Below the pieces are notes generated by a model that was not told where the DNA came from, searched no databases, and worked only from the letters and a program-made list of their open reading frames with translations. Shown here in pieces: positions 22,983-31,030 of a stretch of DNA of 43,160 bases. Made by a program: the position numbers and the translations under genes. Source of the stretch: Dehalococcoidia bacterium (GTDB taxonomy: Bacteria; Chloroflexota; Dehalococcoidia; Lucifugimonadales; Australimonadaceae); contig JAGWBE010000015.1 of NCBI GenBank assembly GCA_021296055.1, forward strand, positions 1 through 43,160. Direction: 5' to 3'. Positions within the stretch are counted from its first letter, which is position 1, and the number at the start of each line of letters is the position of its first letter.

Positions 22983-23570
22983 CTATTCTACTCCGCGATG
23001 CGGCGCCAAGAATCGCTCCGCGTACTTGGCGAGGATATCCGCCTCGATGTTCACCAGGTCGCCAGGCCTGCGGCGGCCCAAGACGGTGTGGTCGTAGGTG
23101 TAGGGCACGACGGCGATTTCGAACGTCTGACCGTCGAGCCGCGCGATGGTGAGGCTCACGCCGTCGAGCGCCACGAACCCCTTTTCGACGATGTAGCGAG
23201 CGATGGCGGGGGGCGCGGCTACGGCGAGCGTGCGGTTGGACTCGGGCCCGTCAAAGCGCAGCACCTCGCCCACGCCGTCCACGTGCCCCTGCACGAAGTG
23301 GCCGCCCATACGCGAAGTAGGCGTGAGGGCGCGCTCTAGGTTGACGGCGGCGCCGGGCGCGAGCGCGCCCAGGTTGGTGCGGGCAAGCGTCTCGTCTGCG
23401 AGGTCGACGGCGAAGCCGCTCCCGTCCAGGCGGGCGACGGTGAGGCACGCGCCGTTGACGTTGACGCTCTCGCCCAGGACAAGGCCGGGGAGGTCGGGCG
23501 CGTCGATGACGAGCGCGTTGGGCGGCGCATCCCGCACCGTGCCTACCGATTCGACGATGCCTGTGAACAT
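22983..23570 (-). CDS. ribE: Riboflavin synthase, alpha chain
   Basis: A 195-residue protein with the classic start MFTGIVESVGTV and the internal duplication of riboflavin synthase: two barrels, each with a LTV/LTI substrate motif (VNGACLTVARLDG and LDGVSLTIARLDG), and GGHFVQGHVDGVG. It dismutates 6,7-dimethyl-8-ribityllumazine to riboflavin. The ATG lies inside the 3' end of ribD (28-nt overlap), pointing to translational coupling, and ribBA follows after 4 nt. Confidence 0.95.
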   Translation of the reverse strand: MFTGIVESVGTVRDAPPNALVIDAPDLPGLVLGESVNVNGACLTVARLDGSGFAVDLADETLARTNLGALAPGAAVNLERALTPTSRMGGHFVQGHVDGVGEVLRFDGPESNRTLAVAAPPAIARYIVEKGFVALDGVSLTIARLDGQTFEIAVVPYTYDHTVLGRRRPGDLVNIEADILAKYAERFLAPHRGVE

Positions 23571-24697
23571 AAGCGTGGCTGCGCGCCGGGCGCCGGATAG
23601 CCGCTAACCATCATATCGCCGTCGAGGTGGACGGCTCGGACGCGTTCTAGGCGCAACGCGTCGGCGATAGCGCCCACGCCGCGGCCGGCCATAGGCGACG
23701 GCGCGTCCGCTCCGCCGATGAGGACGGGCGCGACGAAGACACAGACCTTGTCGATGAGGCCACCGTCGAACAGCGAGCCCAGCAGCCCCGCGCCCCCTTC
23801 GGCGAGCACCGACATTACGCCGCGTTCACCGAGCAGTCCGAGCAGGGCGGGCAGGTCGACGCGGCCATCGGCGTCGGGCGCGTCCACCACCTCCGCGCCC
23901 TGAGCCTCAAGGGCGGTGCGCCTGTCGGCGGGCGCGGCGGCGGTCGCGACGATGGTCTGCCCCGGCTGGCGGAACATCGCGGCGGTGGGAGGGAGGCGCG
24001 CCGTGCTGTCCACGACGACGCGCAGAGGCTGGCGCCCGTTCTTCGGCGACACGGCGCGCACGGTGAGCATGGGGTCGTCGGCTAGCGCCGTGCCTACGCC
24101 AATTATCACGGCGTCCGATTCGGCGCGGAGGCGGTGAGCCTCGCGGCGGGAGGCGTCGTTGGATATCCAGCGGGAATCGCCCGTACGGGCGGCGATTTTG
24201 CCGTCGAGGCTCATAGCGAACTTGGCGGTGACGAAGGGCCGCCCCGTGCGCACGTGCTTGTCGAACGCCTCGATGATTTCCCGCGCCTCCTCCTGCCCGT
24301 CGCCGATGCTGACGGCGACGCCCGCCGCACGGAGACGCTCGGCGCCCTTGCCCGCGGTGCGCGGGTCGGGGTCGATGAGGGCGGCGTGGACGGCGGCTAC
24401 TCCCGCCTCGATGAGGGTGTCCGCGCAAGGGGGAGTGCGTCCGTAGTGGGCGCAAGGCTCCAGCGTTACGTAGAGGTCGGCGCCGTGGGCGTGAGCGCCC
24501 GCCTGCTCCAGGGCGGCGGTCTCCGCGTGGCGCTGCCCCGGCGGATGCGTATGCCCCTCGCCGACCACGCGTCCGTCCTTGACGAGGACGGCGCCGACGG
24601 CGGGGTTGGGGCTGACGCCGCCGAGCGCCGCGCGGGCGAGGCGGAGCGCCCGCGCCATAAAAGGAGAGGGCGGGCGGGCGGCGCCGTCAGTAGCCAC
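23543..24697 (-). CDS. ribD: Bifunctional diaminohydroxyphosphoribosylaminopyrimidine deaminase / reductase
   Basis: A 384-residue two-domain enzyme. The N-terminal deaminase has the zinc motifs HAETAAL and PCAHYGRTPPC. The C-terminal reductase has KFAMSLDGKIAARTGDSRWIS and the ESDAVIIGVGTALADDP region. It carries out the second and third steps of riboflavin synthesis after GTP cyclohydrolase II. I accept the GTG at 24697, which overlaps the stop of the upstream 2-hydroxyacid dehydrogenase by 11 nt; an ATG at 24658 is the alternative and would still give a full deaminase domain. The last residues read through the ribE start. Confidence 0.93.
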   Translation of the reverse strand: MATDGAARPPSPFMARALRLARAALGGVSPNPAVGAVLVKDGRVVGEGHTHPPGQRHAETAALEQAGAHAHGADLYVTLEPCAHYGRTPPCADTLIEAGVAAVHAALIDPDPRTAGKGAERLRAAGVAVSIGDGQEEAREIIEAFDKHVRTGRPFVTAKFAMSLDGKIAARTGDSRWISNDASRREAHRLRAESDAVIIGVGTALADDPMLTVRAVSPKNGRQPLRVVVDSTARLPPTAAMFRQPGQTIVATAAAPADRRTALEAQGAEVVDAPDADGRVDLPALLGLLGERGVMSVLAEGGAGLLGSLFDGGLIDKVCVFVAPVLIGGADAPSPMAGRGVGAIADALRLERVRAVHLDGDMMVSGYPAPGAQPRLCSQASSNR

Positions 24698-25769
24698 GGC
24701 GCCAGTCGATGACGTTCTCGAGCGGCTCGTCGCCTAACAGGCTGCGCAGGTTCCGGCAGAACACGTCCACCGCGCCGTGGCGGTTCACATCGGCGCTGCC
24801 AGAGGTGTGGGGCGTAATCACGAGGTTGGGCGCGGAGGCGAGCGTGGGATTGGGCGGGCCGGTGAAGTCGCCGACGTACACGTCCAGATAGGCGCCGCTC
24901 AGTTTGCCGGAGCGCAGTGCGTCGGCCAGAGCGGCCTCATCCACGATCTCGCCTCTGGCGACGTTGATGAAGGCGGCGCCGTCCTTCATCGCGGCGAAGG
25001 CGGCGGCGTCCATCATGCCGTGCGTCTCGTCCGTCCACATCGCCGCGACGACGACGAAGTCGGCCTCGGCGAGCATGGCGTGGAGTTCGCCGGGCGGGTA
25101 GAGCGCGTCGACGCCGTCCACGCCGTAGGCGACGGCCTGCGCCGAGCGCCGGGTGGCCGCTACGCGCATGCCTAGCCCCTTGGCGAGGCGGGCGACGTTG
25201 CGCCCGATGCCCCCGAGGCCGACGATGCCCATTGTCTTGCCCTCGAGGACGCGCATCAGCGGGTAGTTACGGCGGTCGAAGTCGCCCTCCAGCGTCTTGC
25301 GCGCAGCGACGTGCAGGCCCTTGGCGAGCATAGTGGCGGCGGAGACGGCCAGCTCGGCGATAGGTTCAGCCTGCGTATAGCCGCGCGCGGAGGTGAAGGG
25401 GACGCTTGTGTCCCAGTAGGGCGTGCCGCGCAGGTTGGAGACTCCGGCGAAGGGGCAGTGGAAGAGGATGGCGTTCTTGGCGCGCGGCAGGAGATGGTGG
25501 GGGAAGGGGAAGCTGAGGAAGACGGCGTGGGCGGCGGCCAGGGTGGCCTCGCGCTCGGCGGGGGTCATCAGGGGTTGAGGCGGGGGTGCGCCGCGGCGGC
25601 CGGGGCGGCCCATCATTGCGGCGTTGTCTTCGAGGGTCTCGTCGTAGAACTCCGCGTACGCCGCAGTGACGTTCAGGTTGGCGGGATCGACGGCGCGAAT
25701 CTTGGCGAGCGCCTCCTCGCGGAGGTTGGCGACGACCAGCACGTTCAGGGGTAGAGGCAAGGCGCTCAC
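24687..25769 (-). CDS. D-isomer-specific 2-hydroxyacid dehydrogenase
   Basis: A 360-residue NAD(P)-dependent dehydrogenase of the formate/glycerate dehydrogenase superfamily. The Rossmann motif is GIVGLGGIGRNVARLAKGLG, and the catalytic Arg, Glu and His lie in NVARGEIVDEAAL, the following segment and ITPHTSGSA. The N-terminal catalytic lobe is unusual in holding a Gly/Pro-rich insert near residues 55-70. Substrate unknown (glyoxylate, hydroxypyruvate, phosphoglycerate and others are possible). The GTG start at 25769 has no clear ribosome binding site, but TACAAT ends 8 nt upstream, so a leaderless transcript is plausible. It heads the rib run and overlaps the ribD start. Confidence 0.87.
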   Translation of the reverse strand: MSALPLPLNVLVVANLREEALAKIRAVDPANLNVTAAYAEFYDETLEDNAAMMGRPGRRGAPPPQPLMTPAEREATLAAAHAVFLSFPFPHHLLPRAKNAILFHCPFAGVSNLRGTPYWDTSVPFTSARGYTQAEPIAELAVSAATMLAKGLHVAARKTLEGDFDRRNYPLMRVLEGKTMGIVGLGGIGRNVARLAKGLGMRVAATRRSAQAVAYGVDGVDALYPPGELHAMLAEADFVVVAAMWTDETHGMMDAAAFAAMKDGAAFINVARGEIVDEAALADALRSGKLSGAYLDVYVGDFTGPPNPTLASAPNLVITPHTSGSADVNRHGAVDVFCRNLRSLLGDEPLENVIDWRRGY

Positions 25770-25777
25770 GATGCTTC

Positions 25778-25783
25778 ATTGTA
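25778..25783 (-). promoter_or_regulatory. Candidate -10 box (TACAAT) giving a leaderless transcript of the dehydrogenase-rib operon
   Basis: TACAAT on the minus strand ends 8 nt before the GTG at 25769, so transcription would begin at or next to the start codon. This fits the lack of a ribosome binding site. No strong -35 was identified. Confidence 0.35.
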
Positions 25784-25856
25784 GCGGAGGGCGCGTGCGC
25801 CGTGGCGCTGCGCACAGCGCCATTGGTGGGGTAGAGTGTGCGTAAGGAGCGTTGCT

Positions 25857-27596
25857 ATGGAATCGAGGCACTGGCTGCACGCAGGGAGCGCGGAGGAGTT
25901 GGCGCGTCAGGGCTGCCGCGTAGTCACGGGCGCGGGACACGCCGTCGCGGTGTTCGCGCATGAGGGGCGTTTCTACGCGCTGGACAACCGCTGCCCCCAT
26001 ATGGGTTTCCCGCTGGCGCAAGGGACGGTGCAGGACGGGCTGCTCATCTGCCACTGGCACCACGCGCGGTTTGACCTGGCCAGCGGCGATACGTTCGACC
26101 TGTTCGCGGGCGACATCCCTCGCTTCGAGACGCGCACAGAGAACGGCGAGGTGTACGTGGCGGCTGCGGCGCCGGAGAGAGGCGAGGCCGAGCGTTGGAG
26201 CCGCCGCCTGGACGAGGCGTTGGAGCACAACGTGCGCCTGGTGATCGCGCGCTCCATCATCGGAATGATGAACGCGGGGGCGGACTACCGCGACGCGCTG
26301 CGCAAAGGCGCGTTGTTCGGCATGCGCAACTCGGCCAGGGGTTGGGACTCCGCGCTCACCATCCTGACCATCTGCGCGAATCTTCAGCCGTGGCTGGGCG
26401 AGGACGACCGACCGCTGGCTATGTACCAAGGCCTGCTTCACGTGGCCGACGAGACGGCGGGGCGCGCGCCGCGCTTCCCCATCGAGCCGTTGGGCGCGGG
26501 CGTGGACGACCCCGCGCGCTTGAAGGAGTGGCTGCGGCGCTTCGTGAACGTGCGCGATGCGGAGGCGGCGGAGCGGACGCTGCGCACGGCCATCGAGGCG
26601 GGCGTGAGCCGCGAGGACGTGGCGGACATGGTGTTCGCGGCCATCACCGAGCACCTGTACGTCGATACCGGGCACACCATCGACTTCGCGATGAAGGCGT
26701 TCGAGCTGCTGGAGCACGTGGGCTGGGAGCACGCGCCGCTGGCGCTCACGAGCCTCGTCCCCCAGATGATCTCGGCGTCGCGCAGCGAGGAGCAGTCGCA
26801 GTGGCGGCAGCCGGTGGACGTGTCGGCGCTGGTGTTCGAGGCGCGCCAAGAACTGCCGCGCTTGCGCGAGCAGGGCAGGCGCGCGTCCGCGCCGTGGGAC
26901 GGCGAGGATGCGATAGTAGAGCGTATCCTGTCGGATGACCCCGCCTCAGCTATCGACGCGCTGAAGGCGGCGGTGGCGGACGGCGCGTCGCCGGAGCAGC
27001 TGGGCGCGGCGGTGGCCTACGCGGCGTTCGTACGGATGGCGCGCTTCCACCTGTCCAACGAGTTCGCGGACTGGAACACGGTGCACCACTGCGTCACCAC
27101 GGCCAACGCGGTGCATCAGGCGCTGCGGCGTTTCGATTCGGACGATCTGCTGCGGGCGGTGTTCGACACGGCGATGTCGGTCTACCACGCGCGTTTCCTG
27201 AACATCCCGTCGGCGGCCATCCCCGCGCCGAACGGGAAGGGCGCCGGACCGGCGGAGACGCTCGACGGCCTGTTGCAGGCGATGGATCGTCAGCAGCACG
27301 TGGACGAGGCGGGCAGGCAAGTGGGCCGCTACGTTGACAGCGGCGCGTCGGACGCGGAGTTGCTGCGCGCGTTGGGGAACGCGCTGCTGCGCGAAGATTC
27401 GGGGTTCCACCAGTTCCAACTGGCGGAGGCGGCGTTCCAGCAGTACGCGCTGCGTCGCGGGACGGCGAAAGGGCGGGTTATCCTGATAGCGGCGGCACGC
27501 TTCCTGTCGGCGCACTCGCCGACGGTGCGGGCGGCGGGTCAGACTTACCGCACGGCCTTCCGCCTGCATCGCGGCGACCAGGTGTTCCAGGAGTAG
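25857..27596 (+). CDS. Rieske [2Fe-2S] protein with a large duplicated helical C-terminal region
   Basis: A 579-residue protein. Residues 1-103 form a complete Rieske ferredoxin-like domain with C46-x-H48, 16 residues, and C65-x2-H68 (RCPHMGFPL ... CHWHHARFDL). The remaining ~470 residues are helical with no motif I recognise. They seem to hold two related blocks, about 238-300 (TAIEAGVSREDVADMVFAA) and 366-440 (AAVADGASPEQLGAAVAYAA), suggesting an internal duplication; both carry scattered His residues. It is not a ring-hydroxylating oxygenase, since no D-x2-H-x4-H motif follows. The ATG at 25857 has AAGGAG (25844-25849) 7 nt upstream. It is a single gene, divergent from the rib run and followed by tRNA-Ala. 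Function unknown; a redox role is inferred from the cluster site. Confidence 0.75.
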   Translation: MESRHWLHAGSAEELARQGCRVVTGAGHAVAVFAHEGRFYALDNRCPHMGFPLAQGTVQDGLLICHWHHARFDLASGDTFDLFAGDIPRFETRTENGEVYVAAAAPERGEAERWSRRLDEALEHNVRLVIARSIIGMMNAGADYRDALRKGALFGMRNSARGWDSALTILTICANLQPWLGEDDRPLAMYQGLLHVADETAGRAPRFPIEPLGAGVDDPARLKEWLRRFVNVRDAEAAERTLRTAIEAGVSREDVADMVFAAITEHLYVDTGHTIDFAMKAFELLEHVGWEHAPLALTSLVPQMISASRSEEQSQWRQPVDVSALVFEARQELPRLREQGRRASAPWDGEDAIVERILSDDPASAIDALKAAVADGASPEQLGAAVAYAAFVRMARFHLSNEFADWNTVHHCVTTANAVHQALRRFDSDDLLRAVFDTAMSVYHARFLNIPSAAIPAPNGKGAGPAETLDGLLQAMDRQQHVDEAGRQVGRYVDSGASDAELLRALGNALLREDSGFHQFQLAEAAFQQYALRRGTAKGRVILIAAARFLSAHSPTVRAAGQTYRTAFRLHRGDQVFQE

Positions 27597-27635
27597 CGCG
27601 GTAGGAGGGTAGGGGGCGCTAGCCGCCTCGCGCGT

Positions 27636-27711
27636 GGGGCCGTAGCTCAGTCGGGAGAGCGCCTGCTTTGCAAGCAGGAAGTCAGGGGTTCGAGTCCCCT
27701 CGGCTCCACCA
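27636..27711 (+). tRNA. tRNA-Ala (TGC)
   Basis: The acceptor GGGGCCG/CGGCTCC has one G-T pair. The D arm is GCTC/GAGC, the anticodon loop is TTTGCAA with anticodon TGC, the T arm is AGGGG-TTCGAGT-CCCCT, and CCA is encoded at 27709-27711. Confidence 0.95.
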
Positions 27712-27755
27712 GGGCCATAGGAAAGGGCAACCTCCACGCTGATGTGAAACAGGGT

Positions 27756-28703
27756 ATGGCGCGCGGTCAAGACATAGGAGTGTTCATTACCGGAGCGGCG
27801 GGATTTGGCGGCTCTCACCTCGCCGCGGCGTTGCTGGAGCGCTGCTATCGCGTGACGGGTTTGGACGTGACGCCGCCTAGCCGCGCCGGGCTGTTGCGGG
27901 GAGCGTTGCTCAACGAGTGTTTCCGCTACCTCTGGAAGAGCGTGCAAGACGTGCGGACTGAAGATATCGAGGGCCATGCCGTGGTTGTGCATCTTGCGGC
28001 GCAGGCGGACGCGCCGCTGGCGTTCGAGTCGCCTAGATACACGATTATGCAGAATATCGACGGCACGGTTGCGTTGCTGGAGGCGGTGCGGCGGGCGCAA
28101 AGTGTGAGCAAAGTATTGTTTGCAGGGTCGGGCAACGAGATTGGTCGGGCGCGCTATACGCCGATCGACGAAGAGCATCCGTTGACTCCGCACAACCCTT
28201 ACGGATTCTCGAAGGCGGCGGCTGAGATGGCGCTGGAGGCATGGAGGCTGGCCTACGGCGTGCCCTCGGTAGTGATGAGGTCGGGCGTGGTCGTGGGGCC
28301 GAATATGCGTCAAGAGGTGTTCTTGTTCAGATGGCTGCGGAACGCGCTGCATGGTAAGCCTATCGTGGTCGAAGGCGGCAAGCAGACGCGCGACTTGGCG
28401 TTCATCGACGATGTTGTGAGGGCGTGGATGCTTGTGATTGAGGCGCCGGTTGAACTGGTCGTAGGAGAGAAGTTCTTCGTGGGATCAGGCGAAGAGTACG
28501 CCATCGAGGAATTGGCGGAGATGTGCCGGGATGCTGTGGGGAGCGACGCGCCGATCGAGTACGCCGCATACCGCCCCGGCGAGGAGGGGCATCGGGAGGC
28601 GTTCAGCATTGAGAAGGCGAGACGCGTGCTCGGCTATGCTCCTCGCGTCTCACCTAAAGAAGCGGTGGCGCTAACCGCCGAGTGGGTGAGAGCGGTGGGG
28701 TAG
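27756..28703 (+). CDS. NAD-dependent epimerase/dehydratase (extended SDR family)
   Basis: A 315-residue sugar-nucleotide-type epimerase or dehydratase. The NAD loop is FITGAAGFGGSHLAAALL, then VVHLAAQADAP, an active-site serine in FAGSGNEIG and the YxxxK pair in NPYGFSKAAAE. The C-terminal part resembles UDP-glucose 4-epimerase/GalE-like proteins, but the substrate cannot be called. Base use is a little less GC-rich than in the biosynthetic genes, like the glycan operon it converges on. The start could be ATG 27756 or GTG 27744; neither has a good ribosome binding site. Its 3' end overlaps that of the histidine phosphatase gene by 33 nt on the opposite strand. Confidence 0.85.
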   Translation: MARGQDIGVFITGAAGFGGSHLAAALLERCYRVTGLDVTPPSRAGLLRGALLNECFRYLWKSVQDVRTEDIEGHAVVVHLAAQADAPLAFESPRYTIMQNIDGTVALLEAVRRAQSVSKVLFAGSGNEIGRARYTPIDEEHPLTPHNPYGFSKAAAEMALEAWRLAYGVPSVVMRSGVVVGPNMRQEVFLFRWLRNALHGKPIVVEGGKQTRDLAFIDDVVRAWMLVIEAPVELVVGEKFFVGSGEEYAIEELAEMCRDAVGSDAPIEYAAYRPGEEGHREAFSIEKARRVLGYAPRVSPKEAVALTAEWVRAVG

Positions 28704-29342
28704 GCCCCTCCAGGCGAAGTGAATCTGATTAGCCTCGCGCCATAGCAGGAAGGCGTCCAGGTAGCGCGGCCAATCGATTTCGTCTACGGGCAACCGGTAG
28801 AGGGAGGCGACGAGCACGGCCAGGATGGAGTCGTGGGTGACGTAGAGGTTCAGGCGCGCGCCGGAACGCAGAGCGTCGATGAGCAGGCTCAGCAGGATGG
28901 AGACGCCTTCGGATGTGGTTCTCATACCGGGGGGCGGTTGGGCGCCAGTCAGCTGGCGCCGCACGATCTCCCGTATGCCGACTTGAAGGAAGAGCGCGCC
29001 GCTAGCCTCTGCGTCCACAGTGAAGGGGCCGTGCTCGCCAAGGCGCCAGTCCAGCACCGTGCGCTCGGGAAGGCCTGCGCCTCGGAGCATCGCTTTTGCG
29101 GTCGCTTCGCACCGGGGCACGGGGCTTGCGGCGGCGCTGATGCGCGGGCGGAGTGCGGCTAGGGTTGCGCCGAGGCGTTGGGCCGACGCGACGCCGCGGG
29201 CGGTCAGCGGCACGTCGCGGCCAAACGTTCCCGGAAGGATTGCCTCCCGCTCGGCGTGGCGCAAGAGCAAGGCAGCGTCGGCTTGGGCGGGTATGAGGTG
29301 GAGGCGTTCCGTAAGCCAAGATAGGCGGGCGGATTCGCTCAT
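28671..29342 (-). CDS. Histidine phosphatase superfamily protein
   Basis: A 223-residue protein with the phosphohistidine motif at residues 28-31 (LLRHAEREA, where RHAE replaces the usual RHGE), an LTARGVASAQRLG helix, a second arginine in PVPRCEATA and the second histidine in VTHDSILAVL. This is branch-2-like (acid phosphatase type) more than phosphoglycerate mutase. It is the last gene of a four-gene chain; its ATG at 29342 overlaps the methyltransferase stop as ATGA. In this context it may dephosphorylate a sugar or lipid-linked intermediate, which is inference only. Confidence 0.78.
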   Translation of the reverse strand: MSESARLSWLTERLHLIPAQADAALLLRHAEREAILPGTFGRDVPLTARGVASAQRLGATLAALRPRISAAASPVPRCEATAKAMLRGAGLPERTVLDWRLGEHGPFTVDAEASGALFLQVGIREIVRRQLTGAQPPPGMRTTSEGVSILLSLLIDALRSGARLNLYVTHDSILAVLVASLYRLPVDEIDWPRYLDAFLLWREANQIHFAWRGLPHRSHPLGG

Positions 29343-31030
29343 AGCGCACGGGCGCGCAGGATGGAGTTGACGGTTCCGGTCTCCTGTACGTCGAGCAGAG
29401 CGAAGCCGGCTTGGTCGAGAAGGCGCTTGAAGTCTTCCTTGGTGCGCTCGGCGCCTCGAGTCATAACGAGCATGTTCAAGTCCAGCAGGCCGCCACGGCC
29501 GTCTGCGTCGTCCAAGACGAGCTCAATCAAGTAGAGGGCGCCGCCAGGAGGCATCGCATCGCGAGCGCGCCAGAGGATGCGGAGGGCGTCGGGCTCAGGC
29601 CAGTCGTGGAGCACGCGCGCGAGGATGACGGCGTCGGACTTAGCAGGCCACGCTTGGAAGAGGTCTCCCGCTACGAACCAGCACCTTCCTCCGAGGTCTG
29701 AGGGGACTATTGCGGTTTCCACCACTTCTTTCCTGTCCATAACGGTTGCTTCCATTTGGGGGCAGGAGCGAAGGAGAGAGAAGGCCAGTTCTCCTGTGCC
29801 GCCTCCGGCATCGAGGATGCTGGAGGCGGCACCGAAGTCGGCTGCGTCCGCAAGACGGGCGTAGTCGTGCTTTGCGTAGGCGGCCATAGCCGAGTGATAG
29901 GCGCGGAGTTCGGCGGGGTTGTCTTGAAGCCAGTCGAAGAAGTTCTTGCCGTGGAGGCTGTCGAAGGAGGGCTCGTCGCTCTGAAGCGAGCGGGCAAGTC
30001 CGGCCCAGGCCGCGTAGGACTCTTCGCCCCAGTGGCGGGCGGCATCTGCGAGGGAGAGGGGGTGGCTTCTTGTTAGGAGTGCGCCGAGTTCGGTCGGATA
30101 GTAGACGCCTTGGCCATCCCTCCGCGCGAGACCGAGCTCTGCGAGCGCCCTCATCAGCCTAATCCCAACCGATGGGTGAAGCGCCGTCAACCGCTCCACC
30201 TCTTCAGCGGAGGCGGGGAGGGCCTCGAATACGCCGAGTTGGACGGCGGCGTAGATGGCTTGCGTGCGCCAGGCGCCGACCATCTTGTCCGATAGAACCG
30301 CTACGGGCGAGGCGAGAGGCTCACGAAGCTCCATCAGGACGCGGCCTGCCTCGTCGATGACGCAGAGGGAGCCGTCGAACTGCTCGACCCGCGCCTGCCC
30401 GTTGTAGAAGGGCTCCACGGTCTTGAAGTGCGTTTGGTAGAGCGGCTCGCCGCTCATATCAACGTGGCGCCAGCCGATGGCGTCGCGCGCTTGGGCGAGC
30501 CGTTTGTGGAATACGTCGAGGTCGTGGAACCAGCGGCCATGCAGCAGGTTGCCGGAAGAGTCTATGTGCGTGTGCTTGCCGTCTTCGCGTTGGACGACGG
30601 CGTGGCCGTCTTTGAAGTCGCCGACGTAGCAGTAGCGCTCGGCATAGGCGGGGGAGCCGTCGGCGGCGAGGTGAGCGTAGGCGCCGTTGGGGAGGCGGAC
30701 GGGGCAGCGGCCTTCTTGGAAGTTGCCGCACCAGGCGTAGCGTTGGGGGTAGATCGGGGTTCCATCGGCGAGGATGTGGAACCATCCTTCCTCCGAATGC
30801 ACGGCGGCGCGACCTTCGTAGAAGCCGAAAGTGCGAACGTAGCGTTCGGGGTAGGCAGGCAGTCCGTTGGGGGCTATGTGGTATGCACCCGATGCATCGC
30901 GGGCGGGGGCAAGTCCGGGATCATGGAATTTGAGTACCTCGTCAAATCTGAAGGCATACGCCGGACGCCCCTGGTGGACGTGGTGCGACGCGTCTGCCGA
31001 CACCGAGTATTGCAGCCAAGGCTCCGTCAT
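29339..31030 (-). CDS. WG-repeat protein fused to a class I O-methyltransferase (Methyltransf_2 type)
   Basis: A 563-residue fusion. Residues about 20-235 consist of WG-like repeats of ~28-35 residues (YVRTFGFYEGRAAVHSEEGW, then AWCGNFQEGRCPVRLPNG, YVGDFKDGHAVVQREDGK, VEPFYNGQARVEQFDGS), a beta-rich binding module. Residues 240-330 are the winged-helix dimerisation domain of O-methyltransferases. Residues 380-563 are the SAM domain with ILDAGGGTGELAFSLL (405-420) and the catalytic-type histidine in RVLHDWPEPDAL. By family such enzymes methylate hydroxyl groups of small molecules or sugars. The ATG at 31030 overlaps the radical SAM stop (ATGA), and its own stop overlaps the phosphatase start. 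No signal peptide is seen, so it is probably cytoplasmic. Domain calls are firm; the substrate is unknown. Confidence 0.82.
   Translation of the reverse strand: MTEPWLQYSVSADASHHVHQGRPAYAFRFDEVLKFHDPGLAPARDASGAYHIAPNGLPAYPERYVRTFGFYEGRAAVHSEEGWFHILADGTPIYPQRYAWCGNFQEGRCPVRLPNGAYAHLAADGSPAYAERYCYVGDFKDGHAVVQREDGKHTHIDSSGNLLHGRWFHDLDVFHKRLAQARDAIGWRHVDMSGEPLYQTHFKTVEPFYNGQARVEQFDGSLCVIDEAGRVLMELREPLASPVAVLSDKMVGAWRTQAIYAAVQLGVFEALPASAEEVERLTALHPSVGIRLMRALAELGLARRDGQGVYYPTELGALLTRSHPLSLADAARHWGEESYAAWAGLARSLQSDEPSFDSLHGKNFFDWLQDNPAELRAYHSAMAAYAKHDYARLADAADFGAASSILDAGGGTGELAFSLLRSCPQMEATVMDRKEVVETAIVPSDLGGRCWFVAGDLFQAWPAKSDAVILARVLHDWPEPDALRILWRARDAMPPGGALYLIELVLDDADGRGGLLDLNMLVMTRGAERTKEDFKRLLDQAGFALLDVQETGTVNSILRARAL

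Noticed and set aside
22979..25900. FMN riboswitch controlling the rib genes
   Set aside because: The only gap upstream of the run is under 90 bp and shared with a divergent gene, and no conserved RFN-like helices were recognised.
26946..28352. Minus-strand 468-codon open frame across the Rieske gene end, tRNA-Ala and epimerase
   Set aside because: It runs through a tRNA gene and opposite two real genes; Arg-rich shadow.
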